A stretch of DNA of 64,000 nucleotides from the NCBI GenBank assembly GCA_903821335.1, contig CAIJKV010000220.1, positions 1 to 64,000 on the forward strand, written 5' to 3'. Positions 8,899 to 17,757 of this stretch are shown here, in pieces; position 1 is the stretch's first letter; the number at the start of each line of letters is the position of its first letter. A program made the position numbers and the translations under genes. Below the pieces are notes generated by a model. That model was given only the letters and a program-made list of their open reading frames with translations, searched no databases and had not been told where the DNA came from. The DNA is from an uncultured beta proteobacterium (GTDB lineage Bacteria > Pseudomonadota > Gammaproteobacteria > Burkholderiales > Burkholderiaceae_B).

Positions 8899-10170
8899 AT
8901 GCGCATCAAGACTTCAAACCAACCCCAGCAGCCGCAGCGACGAAAACTCATGCAGGGTGCCGCCGCCCTGGGTGTAGCCAGTATCGGCTGGCCCGCCATT
9001 TCACTTGCACAGAACAAGCCAATCCGCATCGGCATGCCCACGATTCTTTCGGGTCGCGTGGCCATGCTGGGTATTTCGTCGCGCAACGCCGCGATGATAG
9101 AAGTGGAAAAATTCAACGCCGCAGGTGGTCTGAACGGCCGAATGATCGAAATGGTCGTGCGCGACTCCAAGGGTGCCCCGCAAGAAGCGGCACGCGTGGC
9201 GCGCGAACTGGTCACCAGCGAAGGCTGCGAAATCATTTTTGACGGCGAGGCCTCATCGGGCGCGTTCGCCGTCCACGAAGTCGCACGCGACCTGGGCGTG
9301 CTCTGCATCCATAACGACTCGGAAACGTCGTCGTTGACGGCTGATCCCAAGCTGCGCATTCCCAACGCCTTCCGTTGCGCCCGCCAGGGCATCCACGATG
9401 CCATCGTCGGTGGTGCCTATGCCGGGCAAGTCGCCCGCGAGAAAGGCCTCAAGACCTGGATGAGCATTTCGCCCGACTATGCCTATGGCCGTGACACCAC
9501 AGCCGAGTTTTTTGAATATCTCAAGCACTTCAACAAAGACGTTGAAGTCACCAACCAGGTCTGGCCCAAGCTGTTCCAGGCCGACTACAGCGAAGTCATT
9601 ACCCGTCTGTTGCAGGGCAAGCCCCAGGCCATTTATTCTGCCCTCTGGGGTGGCGACCTGACCTCATTCATTGACCAGGCCAGCATCTATGCGTTGTTCA
9701 AGGACAAGCAGTTCTTTGGCGTGAACATGGCTGACTACGCCGTGCTGACAGCGGTCAAAAGCGTGCCTGCCGGCCTGCACTCCGGCAACCGCTATCTGAA
9801 GAGTTTTCCAAAAACGCCTGGCAACGCCGCCTGGTGCGACGCGTACTTTGCCAAGTACAAGGAAATGCCGCTGAACTGGTCCTGGCAGAACGCGGCCAGT
9901 ATGCAGTTCCTGACACAGGCGATGAAAAAAGCCAACAGTGCCGACGGCAAGAAACTCGCTGATACGCTGCGCGGCCTGACCATTGATTCGCCTTTTGGCG
10001 CCAACGGAAAGCTCACCATGCGCGCCGAAGACCAGACACTGGTCGACTACGCAATTGGCTGGGGCGCGCTCTCAAGCAAAGAGCCCTTCATGCCAGATCC
10101 AAAAGCCGGTAACTGGGTGCAGATTACCGAACTTGAAAAAGAATGGAAAAAGAGCAAGGGCTGGGCATAA
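8899..10170 (+). CDS. ABC transporter substrate-binding protein, branched-chain amino acid (LivK) type
   Basis: This 423-aa periplasmic binding protein has the Peripla_BP_6 fold: IRIGMPTILSGRVAMLG, then FNAAGGLNGRMIEMVVRDS and GCEIIFDGEASSGA. The N-terminus holds paired arginines before a hydrophobic stretch (QRRKLMQGAAALGVASI...ISLAQ), so Tat or Sec export is likely with cleavage near residue 38. It precedes LivH by 129 bp and supplies substrate recognition for the importer encoded downstream. In Burkholderiales such systems often import aromatic or other organic acids rather than amino acids, and the catabolic neighbours point the same way. Confidence 0.9.
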   Translation: MRIKTSNQPQQPQRRKLMQGAAALGVASIGWPAISLAQNKPIRIGMPTILSGRVAMLGISSRNAAMIEVEKFNAAGGLNGRMIEMVVRDSKGAPQEAARVARELVTSEGCEIIFDGEASSGAFAVHEVARDLGVLCIHNDSETSSLTADPKLRIPNAFRCARQGIHDAIVGGAYAGQVAREKGLKTWMSISPDYAYGRDTTAEFFEYLKHFNKDVEVTNQVWPKLFQADYSEVITRLLQGKPQAIYSALWGGDLTSFIDQASIYALFKDKQFFGVNMADYAVLTAVKSVPAGLHSGNRYLKSFPKTPGNAAWCDAYFAKYKEMPLNWSWQNAASMQFLTQAMKKANSADGKKLADTLRGLTIDSPFGANGKLTMRAEDQTLVDYAIGWGALSSKEPFMPDPKAGNWVQITELEKEWKKSKGWA

Positions 10171-10299
10171 ACAGCCTCGGTCCCCGCTGGCCTGACTATT
10201 GCGCTTCAAAAAATCAGCATAGTCGTCACCGACCGCGGTGGCATCAGAGATGCCCCGCGGATTTCAGGCACGATCTGTAAGAAACTATCGGAGACACCT

Positions 10300-11205
10300 T
10301 TGGACCTCACCGCGCTCTTTGAATGCGTGACCGACCTGTCGTGCATCGTCACGCAAACCAGCACGGGACTCATCGTCGGCGCACTACTATTTCTCGTCGC
10401 TGCCGGCCTGACGTTGATTTTCGGCGTTTTGGGCGTGATTAATTTCGCGCATGGCTCGCTGTATATGCTGGGCGCGTACATCGCGCTGTCGGCCTACCGG
10501 GTGTCGGACAGCTTTGTCGTGGCGACGCTAGTCGCTGGCATGGGCGTCGGTCTGTTCGGACTCGTGTTCGAACGCGTCTTCATGCGACGGGTGTACAACG
10601 CCGACGTGCTGATGCAGTTGCTTGTTTGTTACGCCTTCATCCTCATCCTCGACGACGCGGTGAAAATCATCTGGGGTGCCGAGTTCCAGTCCATGGGCAT
10701 GCCCGCTGAATTCCAGTTGCCGCCTCTGTTCATTGGTGGAGGCGTCGTACCCGTGTTCTACATCTTCCTGGTGGCTGCGGCGGCCGTCATTGCCGTGGTG
10801 CTGTGGTACGCGCTGACACGCACGCGTCTTGGGAAAATCGTACGTGCCGCGGCACATAATCCGACCATGACATCCGTACTTGGCATCAACACCAACTGGA
10901 TCTATGCCGGTGTGTTCGCCGTGGGTGGCGCACTCGCGGGCCTGGCCGGCGCCCTGGCGGCACCGGTGCGTTCCATGTCACCCGGCATGGGCTTTTCCAT
11001 CCTGATTGAATCATTCATCGTGACGGTACTTGGCGGAATGGGTTCAGTCAGCGGTGCGCTGGTGGGCGCACTGCTCATTGGACTGATCCGTTCGTTTGGC
11101 TCGATCGGTTTCCCCATGTTTGTCGAGGGGCTGATGTTCATGGCAATGGCGCTGATCCTGGTGCTTAAACCCAGCGGACTGCTGGGCAAGGAGCCACGAC
11201 CATGA
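10300..11205 (+). CDS. Branched-chain-type ABC transporter permease, LivH family
   Basis: This 301-aa polytopic inner-membrane protein has the LivH signature (LTLIFGVLGVINFAHGSLYMLGAYIA), the conserved RAAAHNPTMTSVLGINT loop, and a final ILVLKPSGLLG. The start is taken as TTG at 10300, with a CGGAGA ribosome site 6 bases upstream. GTG at 10327 is an alternative. Its stop overlaps the LivM start (ATGA), so the two permease halves are coupled. Confidence 0.88.
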   Translation: MDLTALFECVTDLSCIVTQTSTGLIVGALLFLVAAGLTLIFGVLGVINFAHGSLYMLGAYIALSAYRVSDSFVVATLVAGMGVGLFGLVFERVFMRRVYNADVLMQLLVCYAFILILDDAVKIIWGAEFQSMGMPAEFQLPPLFIGGGVVPVFYIFLVAAAAVIAVVLWYALTRTRLGKIVRAAAHNPTMTSVLGINTNWIYAGVFAVGGALAGLAGALAAPVRSMSPGMGFSILIESFIVTVLGGMGSVSGALVGALLIGLIRSFGSIGFPMFVEGLMFMAMALILVLKPSGLLGKEPRP

Positions 11206-12173
11206 ACAACCCTTCAACCTTTGGCAAAGAAGTGCTCTGGGCGATGCTCGCCCTCGCCTTGCTGATTGCGGTGCCCTACCTGACCTCCTCACGCATCGCG
11301 TTGGACTTCGTCATCCGCCTGGCCTCGTTTGGCATTTTTGCGACCTCGCTCAATATTCTGGTTGGGTACGGCGGCATGGTGTCGTTCGGGCACGCGATGT
11401 TTTTTGGCGGCGGTGCCTACGCTTACGGACTGCTGATGCAAAAGGCGGGCGTGTCCATTCCCGTGGCGATGCTGGGGGGCGTGGTGTTCTGCGCGCTGCT
11501 TGGCCTGGCAGTCGGCGGCATTTGCGTCAAACTGAAAGAAATCTATTTTTCCTTCCTGACCCTTGCTTTCCAGATGTTGCTCCACAGCGTGATCCTGTCC
11601 TGGAGCTCACTCACGGGCGGTGACCAGGGGCTGACCGGTGGTATCCCCCGGCCAGTGTTCCTGGGTATCAATCTGGCCGATGCCACCTCGCTTTACTGGT
11701 TTTCCTGTGTGGTGGGCATTGTTTGCCTGCTGTTGATCCGCTACATCCTGCAGTCGCCCTATGGGTACACGCTCCGGATGGTCAGGGACAATGCCGACCG
11801 CGCCCGTTTTCTTGGCATTGATGTCTGGCGCGTGCGGCTCTACGCATTCGTGCTGGCCAGCAGCTTTGCCGGCGTGGGCGGCATGCTCATGGCAATGTTC
11901 GTGTCCGGCGCCTTTCCCGAATTCACCTACTGGACCATGTCGGGCGAAGCCGTGTTCATGATCATGATGGGCGGGCTGCACGTCTTTATCGGCCCGATTG
12001 TCGGCGCAGCGTTGTTGCTGCTCTTTAACGACGTCATTACGCGCACAACGGAATACCACGGTCTGGCACTGGGCATCATCGTGCTGGTCTTCGCCCTGGG
12101 CTTCAAGCGTGGCATCACCGACGTGGTCGTTCAATTATTCCGCAGCGCACGCGGCAAGGGAGCACAGTCATGA
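11202..12173 (+). CDS. Branched-chain-type ABC transporter permease, LivM family
   Basis: This 323-aa polytopic membrane protein carries the LivM core (FATSLNILVGYGGMVSFGHAMFFGGGAYAYG) and the cytoplasmic loop SPYGYTLRMVRDNADRARFLGIDVWRVRLYAFVLASSFAGVGG that contacts the ATPases. It is coupled to LivH at its start and to an SDR gene at its end by ATGA overlaps. The second overlap is unusual, because a soluble dehydrogenase is placed inside the transport operon. Confidence 0.9.
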   Translation: MNNPSTFGKEVLWAMLALALLIAVPYLTSSRIALDFVIRLASFGIFATSLNILVGYGGMVSFGHAMFFGGGAYAYGLLMQKAGVSIPVAMLGGVVFCALLGLAVGGICVKLKEIYFSFLTLAFQMLLHSVILSWSSLTGGDQGLTGGIPRPVFLGINLADATSLYWFSCVVGIVCLLLIRYILQSPYGYTLRMVRDNADRARFLGIDVWRVRLYAFVLASSFAGVGGMLMAMFVSGAFPEFTYWTMSGEAVFMIMMGGLHVFIGPIVGAALLLLFNDVITRTTEYHGLALGIIVLVFALGFKRGITDVVVQLFRSARGKGAQS

Positions 12174-12964
12174 ACAAACCTGCCATCACGGTTGTCACCG
12201 GCGGCTCAAGCGGCATCGGAGCGGCCTGCGTCGATCATCTGGCCAAACGTGGCGACCATGTGATTTTGCTGGATTTGCCGGGCACCTGGTCCGCGACCGG
12301 TCTCAAAGAACGTGGCATCCACGCCTATCCCTGCGATGTCACCGACGAACAAGCCGTTCGCGCCACAGCCGCCATGATCGAGGCACGCCATGGCCAGGTG
12401 TGCGGACTGGTCAACAGCGCCGGCATCCTCCAGCATCGCCTGTCACCTGACAAACTCACCATGGAAGAATGGGATCGCGTCATCGCCGTGGATCAGCGTG
12501 GCACCTACCTGGCGTGCGCTGTTTTCGGTAGTCGCATGGCAGAGCTCGGGCACGGTGCCATCGTCAATATTGCCTCGATCACAGGTTGGCGCTCAGTTCC
12601 CCTGCATGCCTACGCACCGGCGAAAGCCGCGGTCATTTCAATCACCGAATGCCTGGCCGCCGAATGGGGCCGTTCGGGTGTGCGCGTCAACGCGATTTCA
12701 CCTGGCTACACACTGACCCAGGCACTTCAGGCCGCGATCGACCGTGGTGACCGTAACCCTGACGACCTGACCTCTCAGGCAGCACTGGGGCGCCTGGTCA
12801 CCCCAGCCGAAGTGGCCGACGCGATGGGTTTTTTGCTGTCGCCGGCCGCTGCCGCCATCACTGGAATCAATTTGCCCGTCGACGCGGGCTGGCTCGCGGG
12901 TTCGACCTGGCAAACCTACGGTGGTGTCCCCGGCTCGCGTCAACACCCGCCTCGGGGTACGTGA
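12170..12964 (+). CDS. Short-chain dehydrogenase/reductase (SDR), 264 aa
   Basis: This is a classical SDR. It has a TGGSSGIG cofactor loop (10-17), the NSAG segment (about 84), a catalytic Ser in NIASITGWRS, and Tyr/Lys in YAPAK. The acidic residue in ILLDLPG after strand 2 favours NAD over NADP. It is inserted between LivM and LivG with an ATGA overlap before and directly abutting starts after (TGA then ATG), so it is co-translated with the importer. It probably oxidises the imported hydroxylated substrate or an early intermediate. Substrate unknown. Confidence 0.88.
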   Translation: MNKPAITVVTGGSSGIGAACVDHLAKRGDHVILLDLPGTWSATGLKERGIHAYPCDVTDEQAVRATAAMIEARHGQVCGLVNSAGILQHRLSPDKLTMEEWDRVIAVDQRGTYLACAVFGSRMAELGHGAIVNIASITGWRSVPLHAYAPAKAAVISITECLAAEWGRSGVRVNAISPGYTLTQALQAAIDRGDRNPDDLTSQAALGRLVTPAEVADAMGFLLSPAAAAITGINLPVDAGWLAGSTWQTYGGVPGSRQHPPRGT

Positions 12965-13717
12965 ATGCTTCGCATCGAAAACCTCTGCAAATCTTTTGGG
13001 GGCGTCGTGGCGACGTCCGATGTGTCGATCCATTTTCGCAAGGACTCCCTGAGCGCGGTCATCGGCCCGAACGGTGCCGGAAAAACAACTTTTTTCAATC
13101 TCATCTCCGGCGCACTGCAACCCGACTCGGGCCGCATTCTGCTTGATGGAGAAAATATTGTCGGCAAGTCCAGCAGTGACATCGTTCGCATGGGTATTGG
13201 CCGCGCTTTTCAGGTCGCCAAACTTTTCAAGACGCTAACGGTAGAAGAATCTCTGCGCGGAGCACTGATGTCCCCGATGGGAAGGTCCACTCAGATGTAC
13301 GGACGTTTCCCTCTCGCCGAAACCCGCGACCGCGCCCACGAGGTCATGGAACAACTGGGCCTGCACACTAAGGCCAATATTGTCAGCGGCAACCTGTCGC
13401 ATGGTGACCAGAAACTGTTGGACATGGCGCTGGCGCTGGTGCTTCGACCCAAGATCCTGTTGCTCGACGAACCAGTCGCCGGCATGGGGCCCGAGGAGCG
13501 CGAGCAAATGATCGAGACCGTGCATAAGCTGTGGGAACAAGGGGGCCTGACGCTGGTGTTGATTGAGCATGACATGGATATCGTATTTCGTATTTCACAG
13601 CACATTCACGTCCTGTCCTACGGCAAACTGCTCGCGCAAGGCAACGCCGAAGAAATTCGGACCAATCCGGCCGTCATCGAGGCATATCTGGGCACACCAC
13701 GCGAGGTGCAGGCATGA
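12965..13717 (+). CDS. Branched-chain-type ABC transporter ATP-binding protein, LivG family
   Basis: This 250-aa ATPase has Walker A GPNGAGKTT, an LSHGDQ signature (a variant of LSGGQ that is common in LivG), Walker B LLLDEPVAGM, and the switch His in VLIEHDMD. The C-terminal VIEAYLG tail is typical of LivG. It pairs with LivF, whose start overlaps its stop (ATGA). Confidence 0.92.
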   Translation: MLRIENLCKSFGGVVATSDVSIHFRKDSLSAVIGPNGAGKTTFFNLISGALQPDSGRILLDGENIVGKSSSDIVRMGIGRAFQVAKLFKTLTVEESLRGALMSPMGRSTQMYGRFPLAETRDRAHEVMEQLGLHTKANIVSGNLSHGDQKLLDMALALVLRPKILLLDEPVAGMGPEEREQMIETVHKLWEQGGLTLVLIEHDMDIVFRISQHIHVLSYGKLLAQGNAEEIRTNPAVIEAYLGTPREVQA

Positions 13718-14427
13718 GCACCGACGTTTTGCAGGTTCAGGGGCTTGACGTTTTTTATGGCAGTAGCCAGGTGCTGTTCAATATGTCCCTGTCGGTGCGA
13801 CAGGGCGAAACCCTGGCGCTACTGGGGCGCAATGGCGCGGGTAAGAGCACCACGATGAAGGCCATCGCTGGCGTGATCCCAGCCAAACACGGCACCGTGC
13901 ACTTGCATGGCAAGGTCATCACTGGCCGGGCACCCCACCTGATCGCCCGCGCGGGCATCGGGTTCGTGCCCGAAGATCGCCAGATATTCCCCGACCTGAG
14001 CGTCGAGGATAACCTGACCATTGCCATCAAGCGCGACGTCGATGGTCAAAGCGCCTGGGGGCTGGAACGCGTGTATGACATGCTGCCGCTATTGTCACCG
14101 CTTAAAAACCGACTGGGCGGCCAACTCTCTGGTGGCGAACAACAAATGCTGACAGTCGGCCGCGCGCTCATGGGAAACCCAAGCGTGCTGCTGCTCGACG
14201 AGCCAAGTGAAGGTCTGGCACCCATCATGGTCCAGAAGATCGGCGAGTTGATCGAAACGCTGCGCGCACTGGGCACCACCATCGTGCTGGCCGAACAGAA
14301 CCTGCATTTTTGCCTGGGGCTGGCCGATCGCGCGGTTGTGATCGACAAGGGTTCAGACGTTTTTTGCGGAACCATCAACGAACTGAACGCGAACGCAGAA
14401 ATCAAGCAGCGCTACCTGTCGGTCTGA
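13714..14427 (+). CDS. Branched-chain-type ABC transporter ATP-binding protein, LivF family
   Basis: This 237-aa ATPase has Walker A GRNGAGKST, the LivF-typical GIGFVPEDRQIFPDLSVEDNL block, an LSGGEQQ signature, Walker B LLLDEPSEGLAP and the H-loop region VLAEQNLHF. It completes the importer (substrate-binding protein, LivH, LivM, LivG, LivF). All cytoplasmic and membrane parts are encoded in one overlapping run. Confidence 0.92.
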   Translation: MSTDVLQVQGLDVFYGSSQVLFNMSLSVRQGETLALLGRNGAGKSTTMKAIAGVIPAKHGTVHLHGKVITGRAPHLIARAGIGFVPEDRQIFPDLSVEDNLTIAIKRDVDGQSAWGLERVYDMLPLLSPLKNRLGGQLSGGEQQMLTVGRALMGNPSVLLLDEPSEGLAPIMVQKIGELIETLRALGTTIVLAEQNLHFCLGLADRAVVIDKGSDVFCGTINELNANAEIKQRYLSV

Positions 14428-14440
14428 CCGGAGGCATCAC

Positions 14441-15196
14441 ATGTTGTCCAGCACGCTTACGCCTGAGCGCACCTTCGACCTCTCGGGCACCACGATGTTG
14501 ATTACCGGTGCAGCGGGCGGCATCGGCACCGCCACGGCCAGACTATGCAAGCACCTTGGTGCCGCCCTGGTACTGAGTGACTGCGTGGACACGCAACGTC
14601 TCGAGACCCTGGCGCATGAAATCGGCGGCGTGCGCGCGGTGCATCGATGCGACGTCACCGATCGCGACGCAGTCCAGGCAATGATCAGGCAGCACGGGCC
14701 TTTTTCCGCACTTGCGGACACGGCGGGCATCTGCCCCTACGACGAAGACTGGTTGGACCCGGACTGGAATGAAGTCGCGTTCATGCGTGTCATGCGCGTG
14801 AATGTCCTGGGCCCCATCAATCTGGTCAGGGCCATGTTGCCAGGCATGATCGAGCGCAAGCAGGGTCGGATTGCCTTGTGCGGATCGATTGCTGGCTGGA
14901 CCGGCGGGCTGCGTGCCGGTGCGCATTACGCTGCGTCCAAGGGCGGTGTGCACGCACTGGTCCGATGGTTCGCACAACGCGCCATGCCATACAACGTCAC
15001 GGTCAATGGCGTCGCACCTGGTCCGATCGCCACTGGCATGACAGATGGACAGGGCTACCAGACGGATGGTTATCCCATGAAGCGGATGGGTGAACCCGAA
15101 GAAATCGCCAGCATGCTGGCGTTCCTGTGTTCACCCGGGGCAGCGTTTATTGCGGGGGCGGTGATGGACGTAAACGGCGGCACGCTGATGCGTTGA
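14441..15196 (+). CDS. Short-chain dehydrogenase/reductase (SDR), 251 aa
   Basis: This is the second classical SDR of the operon, 13 nt after livF. It has the ITGAAGGIG cofactor loop, an acidic LSDCVD after strand 2 (NAD-preferring), a catalytic Ser in CGSIAGW, and Tyr/Lys in YAASK. The stop codon lies inside the first units of an 8-bp tandem repeat that continues into the intergenic region. Together with the first SDR it could turn a diol or secondary alcohol into the alpha-hydroxyketone or diketone that an acetoin-type E1/E2 complex would cleave. That link is inference. Confidence 0.88.
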   Translation: MLSSTLTPERTFDLSGTTMLITGAAGGIGTATARLCKHLGAALVLSDCVDTQRLETLAHEIGGVRAVHRCDVTDRDAVQAMIRQHGPFSALADTAGICPYDEDWLDPDWNEVAFMRVMRVNVLGPINLVRAMLPGMIERKQGRIALCGSIAGWTGGLRAGAHYAASKGGVHALVRWFAQRAMPYNVTVNGVAPGPIATGMTDGQGYQTDGYPMKRMGEPEEIASMLAFLCSPGAAFIAGAVMDVNGGTLMR

Positions 15197-15304
15197 GGCG
15201 TTGAGGCGTTGAGGCGTTGAGGCGTTGAGGCGCTGATGCGTTGATGCGTTGAGGCGTTGAGGCGCTGAGGCGCTGAGGCGCTGAGGGCGCTGAGGCGCTG
15301 AGGG
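15183..15304. repeat. 8-bp tandem repeat, about 15 units (CGTTGAGG / CGCTGAGG)
   Basis: Fifteen consecutive units of CGTTGAGG or CGCTGAGG (two units end in GATG and two have an extra G) run from the last codons of the SDR gene into the space before the EthD gene. The SDR stop TGA is formed by the second unit. Because 8 is not a multiple of 3 and every unit carries a TGA, changes in copy number cannot extend the SDR protein past the repeat. The minus-strand track ORFs here (period RLNASTPQ) are only the repeat translated. Confidence 0.9.
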
Positions 15305-15335
15305 CGCAAGCGCAGGAGTGCCGGGCAGCCTGGTT

Positions 15336-16010
15336 TCAACCGACAATCACGTGTTCGGTGGTGACGATGAACGGTAAATGGCCATCAGGCAGGAAGTTGC
15401 ATTCATCGGCCCGCGTCAGGGCATAAATCGGCGTAGTCGCACCCTGCTTCATGTCAGCTGTTGAATCAAACCAGGTGATAGCCAGTCCGTCAAAGGCCGG
15501 TGCGGGCCCGGCAGTGCAATAGCAGTCCAGTTGCAGGTGATTCTGTTCATAGCGCCTGAGAACCTCGATCTGGGAGGCGAGCGGGCCATGCATCTGTTTC
15601 CAGTAGTCGCGGAATTTGATGAGATCCATGCCCGGTCGCTGATTCACGAACTCGATGTTCTTGACCGCCCGCGCAGGAATGGCGCCGTCCTTGATGACCA
15701 ACACCTCGACTGGCATGACAAGCTTTTTGTCAGGATCGATCAGCGTTTTTTCGTCAGCCTCGATCTGCGCCTGGCTGGACTCGCCCTGCGATATGCGCCA
15801 GGCCTGCAAGGTGTCAAACCACATCTCGCTGATGCCGTCGAAAGGAAGTTCCCCCTTACGGTAGCCCTGAACCAGACTGTGCGACTGCACATAGCGGCGC
15901 AGTCCGGGCAGGGTCGCCGCGATCTTGGCGTGTTCGCCCAACCAGCGTCGCTGGAATTCCTCAACCGACAGACCCGGCTTGCGTTTGTAAACAGTGATGA
16001 CTTTATACAT
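15336..16010 (-). CDS. Tandem EthD-like domain protein (dimeric alpha/beta barrel), 224 aa
   Basis: Two similar halves are visible. One starts VYKRKPGLSVEEFQRRWLGEHAKIAATLPGLRRYVQ; the other starts FVNQRPGMDLIKFRDYWKQMHGPLASQIEVLRRYEQNH. Both match the EthD/ferredoxin-like barrel pattern with the H-(A/G)-x-(I/L) motif, so one chain probably forms the two-domain barrel that other members make as dimers. Members take part in ether and aromatic degradation without a clear common reaction. The ATG at 16010 is preferred to 16028 because it has a GGGGA site and overlaps the tetR stop by 8 bases, implying coupling with the regulator. Confidence 0.75.
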   Translation of the reverse strand: MYKVITVYKRKPGLSVEEFQRRWLGEHAKIAATLPGLRRYVQSHSLVQGYRKGELPFDGISEMWFDTLQAWRISQGESSQAQIEADEKTLIDPDKKLVMPVEVLVIKDGAIPARAVKNIEFVNQRPGMDLIKFRDYWKQMHGPLASQIEVLRRYEQNHLQLDCYCTAGPAPAFDGLAITWFDSTADMKQGATTPIYALTRADECNFLPDGHLPFIVTTEHVIVG

Positions 16011-16707
16011 CTGTGTCCCCGTCGCCATTGCCTGCCTGACTACCAGACAAGCCTTTTTCGATCAATTTACGATAGGCCCGAACGACCCAGTCGGGAATAT
16101 CGTCGTGTGTCTCTTCACCATAGACATACCGCCAGGCCAGGTAACTGCGGGCGGCCATGAGCACGAACGCGACCACCTCAAGCTCGCGCTCCTTGAAACC
16201 GATGAGTTCTTTGTTCTGGCTGGCGCGCCTGAAAAAACTGACATAACCAGCGGCGACCAGATCCAGATGCACACGATAGGCATTGGGGGCGAAGCTTTCG
16301 GCCTCATTCAGGATGCGGAAGAAATGGGGATTTTGTTTAAGGAATGAAAAAAACGCACGAAAACCCAGCTCTTCACGGTCGATCAGCGTCTTGCCCTGTT
16401 TCGCGCACTGCCCGACATGCTCAAGCATATCTTTGCCGAGCGCAGGCAGCAACTGGTCAAGCAGGTCCTGACGGGTTTTAAAATGATTGTAGAAAGTGCC
16501 CTGTGCCACGCCGGCACGCTGGGTGATGAGCGATATCGAGGCCTCTTGGTAGCCGCGTTCACCTACTACTGCGGCTGCGGCACTAAACAGCGCTTCGCGG
16601 ATCATTTTCCCGCGCGCATCGCGCGAAGGCGCGTCGCGCCAGTCGGCAGACTGGGCAATTTTTGCAGTCGGTACGTGCTTGGTCGTGACAGTCGTCTTGC
16701 GGGCCAT
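16003..16707 (-). CDS. TetR/AcrR family transcriptional regulator, 234 aa
   Basis: The N-terminal helix-turn-helix is clear: IREALFSAAAAVVGERGYQEASISLITQRAGVAQGTFYNHFKTRQDLLDQL (about 36-86), followed by an all-helical ligand domain. It is preceded by about 30 residues of polar leader. It is transcribed with the EthD gene and divergently from the nadC-like gene. The 18-bp dyad in the 219-bp gap between them is its most likely operator, so it probably represses itself and the nadC/PhnN-phosphorylase operon. The ligand is unknown. Confidence 0.9.
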   Translation of the reverse strand: MARKTTVTTKHVPTAKIAQSADWRDAPSRDARGKMIREALFSAAAAVVGERGYQEASISLITQRAGVAQGTFYNHFKTRQDLLDQLLPALGKDMLEHVGQCAKQGKTLIDREELGFRAFFSFLKQNPHFFRILNEAESFAPNAYRVHLDLVAAGYVSFFRRASQNKELIGFKERELEVVAFVLMAARSYLAWRYVYGEETHDDIPDWVVRAYRKLIEKGLSGSQAGNGDGDTDV

Positions 16708-16826
16708 TCAGTGATCCAGAAATTGGCATTCCCCGACACGGCATTTTCTCACACAGGCCGCTTCCCTCCAAACTCGCTTCTGGTCAGGCTCTGTTGCGAA
16801 TTTATCCGAATTAAATTAGCATTAAA

Positions 16827-16844
16827 ATGTAGTGAACACTACAT
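16827..16844. promoter_or_regulatory. TetR-type operator, perfect 18-bp dyad
   Basis: The sequence ATGTAGTG-AA-CACTACAT has 8-bp arms that are perfectly complementary around a 2-bp centre, in an AT-rich stretch. It lies between the divergent tetR (start 16707) and nadC-like (start 16927) genes. Size, symmetry and position fit a TetR dimer site controlling both directions. I could not fix the exact -10/-35 elements. Confidence 0.65.
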
Positions 16845-16926
16845 ATTCGTGATGACGCACCAGTACCCGTCCGTCACAACCCCTTCGTCACAACAATATT
16901 GGTCTTTCAAGCCGGGAGTTCTCACC

Positions 16927-17757
16927 ATGTACGACACTTTTCAGACCGATCGTCTGATCGACTTGTGGTTAACCGAAGACATCGGCACCTGCGACCTGAC
17001 CGCGCAACTCATGATTGACGAGGATGCGACTGGCACCTTCCACATGAACGCACGCGAGCCCATGGTGATCGCCGGGATCGATGTTGCCGCGCGGCTGTTC
17101 GTACGTTATGACCCGGCCCTGACCGTTGAAAAATTCGTCAAAGATGGCGATGCAGTTGAACAAGGCACGCGCATGCTGACGGTGTCGGGTCCGGCCCGCA
17201 GCATCCTGACTGCCGAACGCCCCGCACTCAATATCCTGCAACGTCTATGCGGGATCGCGACGGAAACGGCACGCTACAACGCCGAGATCGCCGGCACCGG
17301 TGCCAGGCTGATTGACACCCGCAAAACCACACCCGGGCTGCGCATGCTTGAAAAACACGCCGTTTCATGTGGGGGCGGGCTGAACCACAGGCTGGGTCTG
17401 GACAATGGCGTCATGCTCAAAGACAACCATATCGCGATCGCTGGCAGCATCGCCAAGGCTGTTGCCCGCGCCAAGCTCAAGGTCCCGGTGCTGACCAAAA
17501 TCGAAGTTGAATGTGACCGCCTTGAGCAGGTCAAGGAAGCGCTTGAGGCCCAGGCCGATGTCATCATGCTCGACAATATGTCGATCGACGCCATGAAAGA
17601 AGCCGTCGCCTATGTCGCGGGTCGCGCCAAACTCGAGGCCTCGGGTGGAATACGAATCGACACGATACGCCAGGTCGCCCTGACAGGGGTGGACTACATT
17701 TCCACCAGCAAAATTACACAGTCTGCACCTGCCGTCGACATCGGGCTGGACGACTAA
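16927..17757 (+). CDS. nadC: NadC-type quinolinate (nicotinate-nucleotide) phosphoribosyltransferase
   Basis: This 276-aa protein has the NadC fold. The N-terminal domain carries LTEDIGTCDLTAQL, and the barrel has the phosphoribosyltransferase signature DTRKTTPGLRMLEKHAVSCGGGLNHRLGL, then KDNHI, KIEVEC, MLDNMS and ASGGI. NadC converts quinolinate plus PRPP to nicotinate mononucleotide, CO2 and PPi. The ATG at 16927 is used; the track ORF from 16417 includes about 170 residues of non-coding translation across the operator. It is 14 nt upstream of the PhnN-phosphorylase fusion, which could supply PRPP. A related alternative is a ModD-like or nicotinate-specific member, so the gene symbol is provisional. 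Confidence 0.8.
   Translation: MYDTFQTDRLIDLWLTEDIGTCDLTAQLMIDEDATGTFHMNAREPMVIAGIDVAARLFVRYDPALTVEKFVKDGDAVEQGTRMLTVSGPARSILTAERPALNILQRLCGIATETARYNAEIAGTGARLIDTRKTTPGLRMLEKHAVSCGGGLNHRLGLDNGVMLKDNHIAIAGSIAKAVARAKLKVPVLTKIEVECDRLEQVKEALEAQADVIMLDNMSIDAMKEAVAYVAGRAKLEASGGIRIDTIRQVALTGVDYISTSKITQSAPAVDIGLDD

Noticed and set aside
10215-10262. Small hairpins between the binding-protein gene and livH
   Set aside because: Stems are 5-6 bp with no T-run; too weak to call a terminator or riboswitch.
15070-15346. Minus-strand ORFs with a repeated RLNASTPQ peptide
   Set aside because: These are only the translation of the 8-bp DNA repeat; no start signal or real protein context.
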